Source of the DNA: Propionivibrio sp.
GTDB lineage: Bacteria; Pseudomonadota; Gammaproteobacteria; Burkholderiales; Rhodocyclaceae
Direction: 5' to 3'
Assembly: GCA_003249625.1 (NCBI GenBank)
Contig: QKII01000181.1
Coordinates: 1-14,273 of the forward strand
DNA: 14,273 bases
Part shown: in pieces, positions 1 through 8,351 of the stretch
Position numbering within the stretch: the stretch's first letter is position 1
How the letters are laid out: each line of letters starts with the position of its first letter
The notes under the pieces: model-generated
What the model was told of the DNA's origin: nothing
The model's database searches: none
The model's input: only the letters and a program-made list of their open reading frames with translations
Made by a program: the position numbers and the translations under genes

Positions 1-1164
1 TGACAGATCAAGCTTTTTGATGTGTTCGGAATTCCTGGCTAGTTGCGCTAGTGCATTGACGACCTGCCGTGATCCAAGGATCGATAAAGGGAACAGCAGA
101 AGCAGAATTGCTCCTGTAACCAGCAATACCCCCCTGCGAGCCTGTTCGACGGGTCCGACAAAGTCGTCCAGTGGAGCCACGGATATCACGCGGAAACTAA
201 CCTGTGGAACTGGGCTGGACAATCTGTCAGCGACGACAAACTGGCGTTGAACGCCCTGGATTTCGAGATTGAGGATTTTCGTGATTTCGCCGGCCGGATT
301 CTTGCCAAGCGATTGAAGTACAGGATGGTTCGTTGAATCGATCGGGGCGAGTGCGGGGATACGCAAGCCAAGGTAATCGGGGCCGTTTCCATGGAAAGCC
401 AGTACCCGGCTCTGTTTGTCTACGATGAGAATGGCTGCGTTTTCAGTCAGCGCCAAAGTGCCCAGAAAACGGCTCAGATCGCCCAGGTCGATGTCGGCGG
501 CAATCACACCGGATGTGTCCGGCAGGGGCGCCGAGACTGTCAGTCCGGGTTCCCCAGTCGATGCAAACAGATACGGTGCGCTGACGAAAAGTTGCTTTTC
601 CCTGATGGCGCCTTGGTACCAGGGGCGTGTGGAAGGAACATAGGACGCTTGTGCGGTCCGTTCGTTTAGCAGGTCGCGATGGATGTCGAAAAACTGCCAG
701 TGTTCGGTGCGCAGTGGCTCGATCCCGGAAATACGCCTTACCGCGAAATGAGTTCCCTCTGGCGCTTTCAGCGAGGCGATGATCTTCTCTTTGGATCGTA
801 CGCCGATGACCTGTACGAACTCATCGTTCTCTAGTGAGAAATAGTGGCTGTAAACACTCTCATTGTTCTTGAGCGACGCCATGAACAGCGGCACCAGCCC
901 TACAGGGTTGATCGATGAACCTTCCCTGAAAGCTGTTGGGTCGGAAGAACCCTGTATTTGCACAAGTTGGGCGACCCCTTCCACCAGTCTGGCGATGCGA
1001 GCGGTAGCGGACTGGGTAATCAGAGAGAACCGCTCTTGTGCACTTTCCTCTGCGAGGCGGGTGAATTTTCCGAACACCGTTGCGAGGAAGAGGCCGGTGA
1101 GCAATAGCACCAGTACTGTCGTGGAGGCCAGCAACCAGTACTTGAATCGGATATTCAGCCGCAT
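1..1164 (-). CDS. Cache-domain membrane sensor, C-terminal part outside the window
   Basis: This is the N-terminal 388 residues of a membrane sensor. The reading frame is open to the window edge, so the output domain is missing. A first membrane helix lies at about residues 10-31, followed by a periplasmic region of about 310 residues. That region contains the RPWY motif (180-183) and a following strand pattern (SAPY, then IAADIDL) typical of double Cache ligand-binding domains. A second helix is at about 344-363, followed by the start of a HAMP-like linker. The chosen ATG is preceded by AAGGA eight bases upstream; another ATG nine bases further up (1173) is less well placed. Such proteins usually end in a HD-GYP, adenylate cyclase, GGDEF, kinase or chemotaxis domain, and which one cannot be told here. 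Ligand unknown. It lies downstream of, and on the same strand as, another Cache-type sensor, 346 bases away. Confidence 0.8.
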   Translation of the reverse strand, partial: MRLNIRFKYWLLASTTVLVLLLTGLFLATVFGKFTRLAEESAQERFSLITQSATARIARLVEGVAQLVQIQGSSDPTAFREGSSINPVGLVPLFMASLKNNESVYSHYFSLENDEFVQVIGVRSKEKIIASLKAPEGTHFAVRRISGIEPLRTEHWQFFDIHRDLLNERTAQASYVPSTRPWYQGAIREKQLFVSAPYLFASTGEPGLTVSAPLPDTSGVIAADIDLGDLSRFLGTLALTENAAILIVDKQSRVLAFHGNGPDYLGLRIPALAPIDSTNHPVLQSLGKNPAGEITKILNLEIQGVQRQFVVADRLSSPVPQVSFRVISVAPLDDFVGPVEQARRGVLLVTGAILLLLFPLSILGSRQVVNALAQLARNSEHIKKLDLS

Positions 1165-1260
1165 GTTCAACATCCTTGATTCTCGGAATCGGCAACGTGG
1201 GTGACTGTTTCCGTTGGCGGATCGTTTCCGGATAAATCGCAGGTCGCGATCCAGCAAGGC

Positions 1261-1283
1261 GACTTACGCCTCTTGGCGTAGTC
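1261..1283 (-). other. Hairpin overlapping candidate promoter/leader of the Cache sensor
   Basis: GACTTACGCC (1261-1270) pairs with GGCGTAGTC (1275-1283) around a four-base loop, giving nine base pairs with one bulged base. Neither strand has a T-run directly after the stem, so it does not look like an intrinsic terminator. It overlaps the candidate -10 element of the downstream sensor gene, so it could act as an operator or be the 5' end of the leader RNA. Confidence 0.35.
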
Positions 1284-1309
1284 ATAAAAAAACATTTTCA
1301 CGTCATCAA
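1281..1309 (-). promoter_or_regulatory. Weak candidate sigma-70 promoter for the Cache sensor gene
   Basis: Read on the minus strand there is TTGATG, a 17-base spacer and TATGAC, each matching four of six consensus bases. It would give a leader of roughly 110 bases before the ATG at 1164. The match is modest and could be chance. Confidence 0.22.
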
Positions 1310-1330
1310 TCGGAGAAAGCAAGTTTCGCG

Positions 1331-1347
1331 GATGATGCAGCATCATC
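1331..1347. promoter_or_regulatory. 17-base dyad, possible operator
   Basis: GATGATGC (1331-1338) and GCATCATC (1340-1347) form a perfect 8+8 inverted repeat around a single A. Such a compact dyad is shaped like a binding site for a dimeric regulator. It sits just upstream of the candidate promoter of the Cache sensor gene. I do not recognise the sequence as a known operator. Confidence 0.3.
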
Positions 1348-1467
1348 TTTGATGTCTTTTACGAGCGTGGATGTCGGAACAGCCTCCGTGTCGATGATGG
1401 TTCATGCCGGAAGAATGGAGAAAAAGGCGGTCGGAAATCCTGGGAAAATTCAATGGGGATAGCGGTC

Positions 1468-1488
1468 ACGAAACGCGAGCCGTTTCGT
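1468..1488. other. Inverted repeat just downstream of the kinase stop
   Basis: ACGAAACG (1468-1475) and CGTTTCGT (1481-1488) form a perfect 8-base-pair stem with a five-base loop, 22 bases past the kinase stop codon. On the minus strand, the direction of the kinase, no T-run follows, so it is not a textbook intrinsic terminator. It may still protect or process the 3' end of the mRNA. Confidence 0.35.
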
Positions 1489-1510
1489 TCTTCCTTTTCG
1501 AATTTGGGGA

Positions 1511-4500
1511 TCAGTCGCTGTTTTGCGGAGCTGCGTCCAGCCAGTGCAACAAAGTGGCATAGAGGATATTTGGGTCAAACGGTTTGGCGATGAAGTCGTT
1601 CATGCCTGCGCTCATGCACAGCTGCCGGTCCTCGGCAAAGGCGTTTGCTGTCATCGCGAGGATCGGAACGTGATCGAGGGTGAAATCCGTGCGCAGTTGA
1701 CGTGTGGCGTCTACACCGTCGAGGTTTGGCATCTGCATATCCATGAGGATCGCCGCGTAGTCGTTTTCGCTCGCCATCCGGACCGCCTGTACGCCGTCAC
1801 TGGCGGAGTCGATGATCAACCCGACGTCCTCAAGCACGGAGCGTGCGACTTCCTGGTTTAGCGGATCGTCATCTGCGACCAGGATGCGCTTGGTGCGATG
1901 GCGCTCTTGCAATTGAAGCTCGGGGTTGCTTTCGATGGGTGTGGGTGGGGTGCATTCGTCGCTTCCTCCGCGAGCCAGTCGCACCGTTAACCAGAATGTG
2001 CTGCCTTCGCCGGGTAAACTCTCGACGCCGACTCTCCCGCCCATCAGTTCGGCCAATCGGCGGGTGATGGCCAGGCCGAGACCGCTGCCGCCGTATTTCC
2101 GCGTGGTGGAGTTGTCGGCCTGTTCGAAGTGCTCGAAGAGGCGCTGCCGCGCTTCGGTCGGGATGCCGATTCCGGTGTCGCGAACCTCGAAACGTACGGT
2201 GACGTGCCCGGCTTCTTCTTGCTGGATGCCTGCGTGGATAGTGACGAAGCCTTGATCGGTGAATTTGATGGCGTTGGTTGCATAGTTGAGCAACGCCTGC
2301 TGAAGACGGGTTGGATCACCACGCAGTCCGCCGGGGAAATGGTCTGTCTCGACGTTCAGCGCCAGCCCCTTGGACTGGATCTTCTCGGAGAGAATCGCCT
2401 CGATGTTGCGGAGCAGCGCGCCGATGTCCAGTGGTACCTCCTCGAGGACGACCTTGCCGGCCTCGATCTTCGAAATGTCGAGAATGTCGTTGATGACTCC
2501 GAGCAGATGCGCGGCTGCCGTGTTGATCTTGTCGAGGCGTTCGTTCTGGTCGGGTAAATGGCTTTGCCGGCGTAGTACGTTGGCCAGACCCAGGATCCCG
2601 TTGAGCGGCGTGCGAATCTCGTGGCTCATGTTGGCCAGGAACGTGCTTTTCGCCCGATTGGCCGCTTCGGCGGCATCCTTGGCTTGCGCCAGTTCTGCAG
2701 TGCGTTGGTCGACAAGTTGTTGCAGATTGTGGCGATGCTGTTCGAGTTCCTGTTCTGCCTGCTTGCGTGCGGTGATGTCGCGCAGGAAAACAAAGTACTC
2801 TTTCCCCGAATCCTTACGATAGGTGCTGCTGACTTCGACGTTCCACAGGGTTCCGTTCTTGCGCCTGTGCTGCGTCTCGAGGCGTACACTGCCTAGTCTG
2901 ACTGTGTCGTTGATGTGTTTTGCGATTTGCTCCTGGGTTTCCAGTACATCCAGATCGAAAATGTGTTTTTGCAGGAGTTCCTTGCGCGTGAAGCCTGAGA
3001 GTTCGCAGTAAGCCGGGTTGACGTCAATCAGTTGTCCGTTGCGGTCGAGATGCCAAAAACCGTCGTGCATGGTTTCCAGGATGCTGCGCAGCGCGGTATG
3101 ACTTTCGCGCAGAGCACTCTCCGCCTGTTGCCGGGCGGTGATGTCGCGAATCTGCGTGATCGTCCGCGTCTTCCCCTTGGAGTCGAAAAAATAGGTGGAG
3201 GTAATCTCTGCCGGGAAGACTCGACCGCTCTTGTGGGTGCAGCGCAGCTCGCCCTGGAAGCAGCCGCTGCGCAGACGCTCCTCAAGCGCGCTGTGCAGGC
3301 GGGGGTCCGTGTTGTCCATTATGCCGTTTTGGCCAAGGTCACGGAGTTCGATCTCGGTATAGCCACTCAGGCGGCAGGCGGCGGCATTGGCGGATTCAAT
3401 GCGGCCGTCTGGCCATGAGAAAAGGATCGCGTCGCCACTGTTCTCGAAGATGAGGCGGAAACGTTCCTCGCTTTCGCGCAGTGCGTTTTCGCGTCGTTCC
3501 GCAGCCGTTATCAGGCGGTTGAAGCTGGAAATCAGTCTGCCAATTTCGTCGTTTCGGTCTATCGGCAGTGACGCCAGGTGTTTTCCAGTTTCAGCAGTGT
3601 CGATCAGTGTTTGCGTTGTTTCCAGCAGTGGAGACAGTTGGCGACGGAGCATCCTGTAGGTAAGTGCTGCCGCGAGCAGAGTAAGGATGACGGTTGCCAG
3701 CAGCACGCGCTGTTGCATTCTTTCGATAGGCGCGAAGGCTTCCTTGGTGGGAAGTGCTGCCAGTGCGTACCAGTTGGCTGCCGGGATGCGTCTGGCAGAG
3801 GCAAGAACCTCCTGCCCGTGTGGATTTTTTGTGACCGCCGAGCCTTCGAAGCCGTTGATGAAGCGATCGATTGCCGGGAAGCGGCCGGGATCGGGCATCG
3901 CTTCCATGATCCGCGTGGTGTCTGTGGCGGTGACGATCACTCTATGTTTCGGTGAAACGAGCATGTAGCCTCCCGTCTTGCCGTAACGGGAGCGCGTAAT
4001 CCGGTCGAGGAAACCCGGGAGAGCGAGGTTGATCGACCCGGCCAGTACGCCGATGATCCGTTGGTGGGAGTCGCGGATCGGTACCGCGAGGATGATTGCT
4101 GGCGTTCCTGTGGTTTTGCTGACCACCGGTTTGCTGACCGACTCCCGACCCTCGCCGAGTGCGGCGACAACGTAATCGCGTTCCCGGTAGTTGACGCCGA
4201 TGCGTTCGGCGACGTAGGGGTGGAAAGCGATCGATAGTCCGTCAGTGCCGGTAACGAAGGTGCCGACGTTGAAGAGATCGTGCAATTCGCGGTATTTTTC
4301 CAGCATCGCTTGGACTTTTTCCGGACCTTCCTGCATGGCTGTGGCTGCAACCACAGCGACTCTTCTGAGTGTGGCGAAGCGATGTTCGAGTTCGTCGTTA
4401 ATCTCGTTGGCGACGAAGCTGACGGTGGAGAATTGTTGTTCGCCAAGCAGCTGCCCCATGTCCTCGCGGAGAACGTGGCTGGCGTACAGTGAGAGGGACC

Positions 4501-4582
4501 AGATGCCGAACAGGAAGATCGCTAGCGTGCCGAGCGTGATGCGAGTCTTCAGCGAATGCCGGTGGCCGACTGTCGAATCCAT
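1511..4582 (-). CDS. Hybrid sensor histidine kinase (Cache-HAMP-PAS-PAS-HisKA-HATPase-REC)
   Basis: A 1023-residue inner-membrane hybrid kinase. Membrane helices lie at about 13-34 and 292-310 and enclose a periplasmic double-Cache-like sensor. A HAMP linker (311-365) follows, then PAS domains at about 370-485 and 495-605, each ending in RDITAR. A coiled-coil (606-645) leads to HisKA with the phospho-histidine H654 in [10 protein letters not shown]. The HATPase domain has N-box N766/N770, DTGIGIP (802-808) and GGSGLGL (831-837). The C-terminal receiver (898-1015) keeps acidic residues D904-D906, acceptor D948 and K1000. All catalytic residues are present, so it should be active. The frame stays open another 235 codons upstream across the antisense of corA, but the start at 4582 places the first membrane helix correctly and has GGGAAGG just before it. 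No Hpt domain and no adjacent partner regulator are seen, so the phosphorelay partner must lie elsewhere. Stimulus unknown. Confidence 0.93.
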   Translation of the reverse strand: MDSTVGHRHSLKTRITLGTLAIFLFGIWSLSLYASHVLREDMGQLLGEQQFSTVSFVANEINDELEHRFATLRRVAVVAATAMQEGPEKVQAMLEKYRELHDLFNVGTFVTGTDGLSIAFHPYVAERIGVNYRERDYVVAALGEGRESVSKPVVSKTTGTPAIILAVPIRDSHQRIIGVLAGSINLALPGFLDRITRSRYGKTGGYMLVSPKHRVIVTATDTTRIMEAMPDPGRFPAIDRFINGFEGSAVTKNPHGQEVLASARRIPAANWYALAALPTKEAFAPIERMQQRVLLATVILTLLAAALTYRMLRRQLSPLLETTQTLIDTAETGKHLASLPIDRNDEIGRLISSFNRLITAAERRENALRESEERFRLIFENSGDAILFSWPDGRIESANAAACRLSGYTEIELRDLGQNGIMDNTDPRLHSALEERLRSGCFQGELRCTHKSGRVFPAEITSTYFFDSKGKTRTITQIRDITARQQAESALRESHTALRSILETMHDGFWHLDRNGQLIDVNPAYCELSGFTRKELLQKHIFDLDVLETQEQIAKHINDTVRLGSVRLETQHRRKNGTLWNVEVSSTYRKDSGKEYFVFLRDITARKQAEQELEQHRHNLQQLVDQRTAELAQAKDAAEAANRAKSTFLANMSHEIRTPLNGILGLANVLRRQSHLPDQNERLDKINTAAAHLLGVINDILDISKIEAGKVVLEEVPLDIGALLRNIEAILSEKIQSKGLALNVETDHFPGGLRGDPTRLQQALLNYATNAIKFTDQGFVTIHAGIQQEEAGHVTVRFEVRDTGIGIPTEARQRLFEHFEQADNSTTRKYGGSGLGLAITRRLAELMGGRVGVESLPGEGSTFWLTVRLARGGSDECTPPTPIESNPELQLQERHRTKRILVADDDPLNQEVARSVLEDVGLIIDSASDGVQAVRMASENDYAAILMDMQMPNLDGVDATRQLRTDFTLDHVPILAMTANAFAEDRQLCMSAGMNDFIAKPFDPNILYATLLHWLDAAPQNSD

Positions 4583-4624
4583 GCCTTCCCTAAGCAGTGG
4601 TGAGAGTAAATCGGGGTGCCGGCT

Positions 4625-4683
4625 GGCATAGTACTCTGGTATTTTTATGCCGGAAAGTTTGTGGCCCGCCATGTCAGGCGGCC
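4625..4683 (+). promoter_or_regulatory. Inverted repeats in the divergent kinase/corA spacer
   Basis: The 126-base spacer between the divergent kinase and corA starts holds two dyads. GGCATA (4625-4630) is matched by TATGCC (4646-4651). GGCCCGCC (4663-4670) pairs with GGCGGCC (4677-4683) as a hairpin with one bulge. The second lies only 14 bases upstream of the corA ribosome binding site and would be in its leader. I cannot assign a known riboswitch and see no convincing promoter hexamers. Confidence 0.3.
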
Positions 4684-4708
4684 CCTCGACGAAACCTGGG
4701 AGAAAAAC

Positions 4709-5674
4709 GTGCTGATCAATTGTGTGGCTTATGAGGACGGCACCCGCTTGACCGATCTGCCGATTGAGGAAATCAGTGTCTATCTGGCCCGACCCGGCTG
4801 CTTCGTCTGGGTGGCATTGTGCGACGCGACGCCGGATGAGCTCGCCGTGATGAAGAAGGAATTCGCGCTTCACGAGTTGGCGGTCGAAGACGCACAACAC
4901 GGTCACCAACGGCCGAAAATAGAGGACTACGGAAATTCCCTGTTCGTCGTGATGCATCTGCTCGATCTGAACGGCGCGGGGCTCAATGTCGGCGAAGTTC
5001 ACATCTTTGTCGGTCGAAATTACATATTGTCGCTGCGCAACCGCAGCCGACAGAACTTTCTGGCCGTGCGCGAACGCTGCGAGCGGGAACCGAATCTGTT
5101 GAAACAGGGGGCCGGTTTCGTGCTTTACGCCTTGATGGACGCTACGGTCGACCGCTATTTCCCGGTTGCCGAGCGGTTTGAGGCCGAGTTGGAGGAAATC
5201 GAAGCTCAGATCTTCGTCAAGGGCACGGCGCGGGCAAACATCAAGCGGCTCTACGATCTGAAAACGCGGGTGCTGCAACTCAAGCACGCCGTTGCTCCGC
5301 TATTGGAGGAAACCGGAAAACTTTTCGGCGGACGTGCGCCTGCTGTTTGTTCCAGCAGCCGCGAATATTATCGCGATGTCTTCGATCATTTGACGCGTAT
5401 CAATACGTCGATCGACAACGTTCGTGAGACGATTGGTACGGCGATTCAGGTCAATCTCTCGATGGTGGCTATCGAGGAGAGCGAGGACAACAAGAAGCTC
5501 GCTGCCTGGGCCGGGATTTTTGCTGTTGCCACCGCATTCGCCGGCATCTGGGGGATGAACTTCAAGACAATGCCGGAGCTGGATTGGGTCTATGGGTACC
5601 CCGTGGCGCTTGGGCTCATCGCCGCGACCAGTATTTTTCTTTATCTGCGCTTCAAACGGGCGGGGTGGTTGTAG
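4709..5674 (+). CDS. corA: CorA-family Mg2+/divalent cation transporter
   Basis: A 321-residue protein of the CorA metal-ion transporter family, which forms pentameric inner-membrane channels for Mg2+ (also Co2+ and Ni2+). A long, charged cytoplasmic N-terminal region with helical segments ([20 protein letters not shown]) precedes two C-terminal membrane helices at about 263-281 and 298-314. The signature GMN lies at 282-284, followed by FKTMPEL, as in true CorA proteins. I chose the GTG at 4709 because GGGAGA lies five bases before it and the protein then begins LINCVAY, as in many proteobacterial CorA proteins. The frame is open to an ATG at 4616, which would add 31 residues without family resemblance. 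It is divergent from the hybrid kinase. Its last 23 bases overlap the 3' end of bpt on the other strand. A ZntB-like zinc exporter is less likely given the intact GMN-MPEL pattern. Confidence 0.9.
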   Translation: MLINCVAYEDGTRLTDLPIEEISVYLARPGCFVWVALCDATPDELAVMKKEFALHELAVEDAQHGHQRPKIEDYGNSLFVVMHLLDLNGAGLNVGEVHIFVGRNYILSLRNRSRQNFLAVRERCEREPNLLKQGAGFVLYALMDATVDRYFPVAERFEAELEEIEAQIFVKGTARANIKRLYDLKTRVLQLKHAVAPLLEETGKLFGGRAPAVCSSSREYYRDVFDHLTRINTSIDNVRETIGTAIQVNLSMVAIEESEDNKKLAAWAGIFAVATAFAGIWGMNFKTMPELDWVYGYPVALGLIAATSIFLYLRFKRAGWL

Positions 5675-6401
5675 GCGGCGTTGCCGGATCCAGTTCCTGC
5701 CAGCGGCCGCCGATGAGCCCTTCGGTCGGGCGAAAGCGCGTCTTGTAGTTCATCTTCCTGCATTCGCGGATCCAGTAACCGAGATAGAGATGCGGCAGGT
5801 CGTTGGCCCGGCATTGGCTTATCTGCCAGAGGATATTGAAGGTGCCGAGCCCAGTGACTTCCGGGTCGTAGAACGTGTAGACCGACGACAGACCATCGTC
5901 CAGAACGTCGATGACGCTGACCATGCGCAGTGCGTCGCCGTCGCGGAACTCGATCAGCCGGCTGTCGACCTGGCTGCGCAGCAGGAACTGGGAGTATTGC
6001 TCACGGTCGTCGAGATCCATCCCGCCCCCCGCGTGACGCCTCGATTGATATTGACGATAGAGTTCGTAATGCTCCTCGAAGAAGCGCAGAGGCTGTTCGG
6101 CGACCAGCAGGCCGGCATGGGTTTTCAGACAGCGGCGCTGGCTGCGGTCGGGGGTGAATCGCTCCACAGGAACGCGTACCGGCACGCATTCGCAGCATCC
6201 CGCGCAGACCGGGCGGTAAGTGAAGTCACCACTGCGCCTGAACCCCACGAGGTTGCCGTAGATGTCCGCCGTGATCAACTGCGGCGGGACGGCGACCTGC
6301 GAGACGGACTGTTTTCCCTGCAAGTAACTGCACGGATAGGTCGCCGTGTTGTAGAACTGCAGCAAGGCGAGCGGGAGGTCTGAGTCGTTGAGGCGGGTCA
6401 T
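5652..6401 (-). CDS. bpt: Bacterial leucyl-transferase Bpt (aspartate/glutamate leucyltransferase)
   Basis: A 249-residue cytoplasmic enzyme that, by family, moves leucine from Leu-tRNA to proteins with N-terminal Asp or Glu, marking them for ClpS/ClpAP degradation in the N-degron pathway. The N-terminal cysteine motif is clear: C24 in YPCSYL, then the CxxCxxC at C66, C69 and C72 followed by VPVRVPV. The central R-F/L-R-S and SVYTFYDP motifs and the later LYLGYWI are also typical of the ATE1/Bpt fold (GNAT-like). Length is as usual for the family. It begins ten bases after aat, so the two transferases with related roles are in one operon. The extreme C-terminus is Pro/Thr-rich ([10 protein letters not shown]) and its codons overlap the end of corA on the opposite strand. 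Confidence 0.93.
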   Translation of the reverse strand: MTRLNDSDLPLALLQFYNTATYPCSYLQGKQSVSQVAVPPQLITADIYGNLVGFRRSGDFTYRPVCAGCCECVPVRVPVERFTPDRSQRRCLKTHAGLLVAEQPLRFFEEHYELYRQYQSRRHAGGGMDLDDREQYSQFLLRSQVDSRLIEFRDGDALRMVSVIDVLDDGLSSVYTFYDPEVTGLGTFNILWQISQCRANDLPHLYLGYWIRECRKMNYKTRFRPTEGLIGGRWQELDPATPPTTTPPV

Positions 6402-6411
6402 TGGGCCAGAC

Positions 6412-7119
6412 TCATTCCCAATTGCGCTCGGCGGCGCCGGCTTCCCAGCGACCGCACAGCGGCGGGATCGCCGTCAGTCGGCGGAGGTGGTCCGCGAACT
6501 CGTCGCGCGGAATCTCACGCGCTCCGAGCGAAGCAAGATGCGCCGTATTCATCTGGCAGTCGATCAAGCCGAAACCGTGATCAGAGAGAAAGCGCACCAG
6601 GTGCGCAAAGGCGATCTTCGAGGCATCGGTGGCGTGGGCAAACATCGATTCTCCGTAGAACATCTTGCCAATGGCGATACCGTAGAGGCCGCCGACGAGG
6701 TGGTCGTCAACCCAAGTTTCGACCGAGTGCGCGTAACCGAGTTCATGCAACTTGACATAGGCGTCACGGATTTCCGGTGAGATCCAGGTGCCGGCCTGAT
6801 CCTTGCGCCGTGTCCTTGCGCACGCCTCGACGACAGCCTTGAAATGGGTGTCCAGGCGAATCTGGTAGTTCTTGTTCCGCAGGGCTTTTCGCAAGGAGCG
6901 CGAGAGTTTGAATTCGGCGGGGAACAGCACCATGCGCGGATCGGGACTCCACCAGAGGATCGGTTCGCCTGGGGAATACCAGGGAAAGATGCCTTTCAGG
7001 TAGGCCATGACGAGTCGCTGCGGCGTAAGGTCGCCGCCGGCGCAAAGCAGACCATTCGGTTCGCGCAGGGCCAGTTCGAGCGGCGGAAAGCGCTCGGCGT
7101 TTTCGAGCCAGGGAATCAT
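6412..7119 (-). CDS. aat: Leucyl/phenylalanyl-tRNA--protein transferase
   Basis: A 235-residue cytoplasmic enzyme that, by family, adds Leu or Phe from tRNA to proteins with N-terminal Lys or Arg, creating destabilising N-termini for ClpS/ClpAP. Motifs visible are GLLCAGGDL (23-31), [10 protein letters not shown] (40-49), ILWWSPDPR (54-62), [15 protein letters not shown] and the late [16 protein letters not shown], all standard in Aat. The frame continues upstream as antisense of the ATPase gene, but the ATG at 7119 begins MIPWLE, the normal Aat start. This ATG overlaps the TGA stop of the upstream fbpC-like gene as ATGA, indicating translational coupling. No independent ribosome binding site is obvious. 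bpt follows ten bases downstream. Confidence 0.95.
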   Translation of the reverse strand: MIPWLENAERFPPLELALREPNGLLCAGGDLTPQRLVMAYLKGIFPWYSPGEPILWWSPDPRMVLFPAEFKLSRSLRKALRNKNYQIRLDTHFKAVVEACARTRRKDQAGTWISPEIRDAYVKLHELGYAHSVETWVDDHLVGGLYGIAIGKMFYGESMFAHATDASKIAFAHLVRFLSDHGFGLIDCQMNTAHLASLGAREIPRDEFADHLRRLTAIPPLCGRWEAGAAERNWE

Positions 7120-8195
7120 GGCCGATTGGCAATGCGCTGCGTCTCGCCGGGAAAGGCGATGACATGATCGATCGCGAGGCGGATGCCGATCGTCTCGCCA
7201 ATGACGTGATTGTGGTGTGAGGGAACCAGTGCCATTACCTCGGCACCGCTCGGCAAGCGCAGGGTGTACAGGAATTCGGCGCCGCGGAATGCGCGATGGA
7301 CCACTTCTGCACGCAGCGTGCTGCTTTCGTCGTGGACTACATCGTCCGGTCTCAAAAGCACCTGTACCGGTGCCCCGGCCCCCACGGCTACACAACCCTG
7401 ATGGCACTCCAGTTGTGCCAGGCGGCCTAATTCGACGTCAACGTGACGGTCGTCGCGTACGGTGCCGGAAAGAAAAACGCCCTGGCCGATGAAGTCGGCG
7501 ACGAAGCGGTTGGCCGGCCGGTGATACAGGTTGTAGGGCGTATCCCACTGCTGGATGCGTCCGTCGGCCATCAGGCCGATCTCGTCGCACATCGCGAAGG
7601 CCTCATGCTGGTCGTGCGTTACCAGAATCGCCGTCATGCCCTCTCTTTTCAGGATGTCCCGTACTTCCAGCGACAACCGCTCGCGTAACTCAACATCGAG
7701 GTTGGAAAACGGCTCATCGAGCAGCAGCAATTCCGGTTTCGGCGCCAGGGCGCGCGCCAGGGCCACGCGCTGTTGCTGGCCCCCGGATAGCTCGTGCGGG
7801 TATTTGGCGGCCTGATCGGCGAGCCCAACCGTTTCCAGCAAATCCGTGACCCGAGCGGTTCGTTCTGATGTGGGTTGCGACGCCAGTCCGAAGCCGACGT
7901 TGCCGGCGATCGTCAGATGCGGGAAGAGCGAATAGTCCTGAAACACCATGCCGATGCGCCGTTTTTCCGGTGCAAGGCTGAAGCCGGGGCGGCTGACCGA
8001 GACGCCTTCGAGACGGATCTCGCCCGCGATGATCGGTTCGAAGCCGGCGATGCAGCGCAGCAAGGTCGTTTTTCCGCAACCAGACGGCCCGAGCAGGCAC
8101 GCAATAGTGCCGGTTTCGATGCGGAAGCTGACGTCGTGCACTACCGTGTGCGAGCCGTAACGCTGGACGATGCGTTCGAGTTCAAGGTGGGCCAT
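7116..8195 (-). CDS. fbpC: Fe(III) ABC transporter ATP-binding protein, FbpC-like
   Basis: A 359-residue ABC ATPase that should power iron import together with the permease and binding protein in this window. Walker A is GPSGCGKTT (36-44), the Q-loop glutamine is Q86, the signature LSGGQQQR is at 136-143, Walker B LLLLDEP at 156-162 and the switch histidine H194. The C-terminal third (about 240-359) has the TOBE-like domain expected of the FbpC/PotA group, with LLRPDDV. FbpC is favoured over spermidine or molybdate ATPases because of context and the pattern [24 protein letters not shown]. The start has no clear Shine-Dalgarno sequence, but a perfect TATAAT lies 37 bases upstream. The stop codon overlaps the aat start (ATGA). 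No Fur-like site is visible in its upstream region. Confidence 0.9.
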   Translation of the reverse strand: MAHLELERIVQRYGSHTVVHDVSFRIETGTIACLLGPSGCGKTTLLRCIAGFEPIIAGEIRLEGVSVSRPGFSLAPEKRRIGMVFQDYSLFPHLTIAGNVGFGLASQPTSERTARVTDLLETVGLADQAAKYPHELSGGQQQRVALARALAPKPELLLLDEPFSNLDVELRERLSLEVRDILKREGMTAILVTHDQHEAFAMCDEIGLMADGRIQQWDTPYNLYHRPANRFVADFIGQGVFLSGTVRDDRHVDVELGRLAQLECHQGCVAVGAGAPVQVLLRPDDVVHDESSTLRAEVVHRAFRGAEFLYTLRLPSGAEVMALVPSHHNHVIGETIGIRLAIDHVIAFPGETQRIANRP

Positions 8196-8231
8196 GGAGA
8201 TTTGATGGGTGAGTCTTGTTTGATTCTGTCG

Positions 8232-8237
8232 ATTATA
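8232..8237 (-). promoter_or_regulatory. -10 element for the fbpC-aat-bpt operon
   Basis: A perfect TATAAT on the minus strand, which would start transcription near 8225 and give a leader of about 30 bases. The expected -35 region (around CGCAGC) does not match consensus, so an activator may be needed. It lies in the 156-base divergent spacer between the ATPase and kdgK genes. Confidence 0.4.
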
Positions 8238-8351
8238 CGGTCGCGCCGCGTTTGGCTGCGCGCCGGCGATGCCTTACCATGCGGGCGATGGCGTGTTCTT
8301 GTTCATTCGCGCTTAACCGGACTCTGCGCACTCGACGCACTCGGAGAAAAA

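Larger units (their letters stand above)
1165..1510. other. Non-coding spacer between two sensor genes
   Basis: This 346-base stretch separates the end of the hybrid kinase from the start of the Cache sensor. I see no convincing gene in it. An 82-codon plus-strand frame (1214-1462) starts with TTG, has no ribosome binding site and resembles no family. The stretch holds three inverted repeats (1261-1283, 1331-1347, 1468-1488) and a weak minus-strand promoter candidate, listed separately. It is most likely the 3' end of the kinase transcript plus the regulatory region and leader of the downstream sensor gene. Confidence 0.6.

Noticed and set aside
1214..1462. 82-codon plus-strand frame in the sensor spacer
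   Set aside because: It has a TTG start without ribosome binding site, codon use unlike neighbouring genes and no recognisable domain.
4583..5287. Upstream extension of the hybrid kinase frame by 235 codons
   Set aside because: It is the antisense of corA, has no domain resemblance, and the ATG at 4582 is followed directly by the expected first membrane helix.
5592..6383. 263-codon plus-strand open frame
   Set aside because: It is antisense to bpt, whose cysteine motif and family features are clear.
8196..8351. Possible Fur box in the ATPase/kdgK divergent spacer (GATTATAC region)
   Set aside because: Only a few bases resemble the consensus and there is no matching second half.
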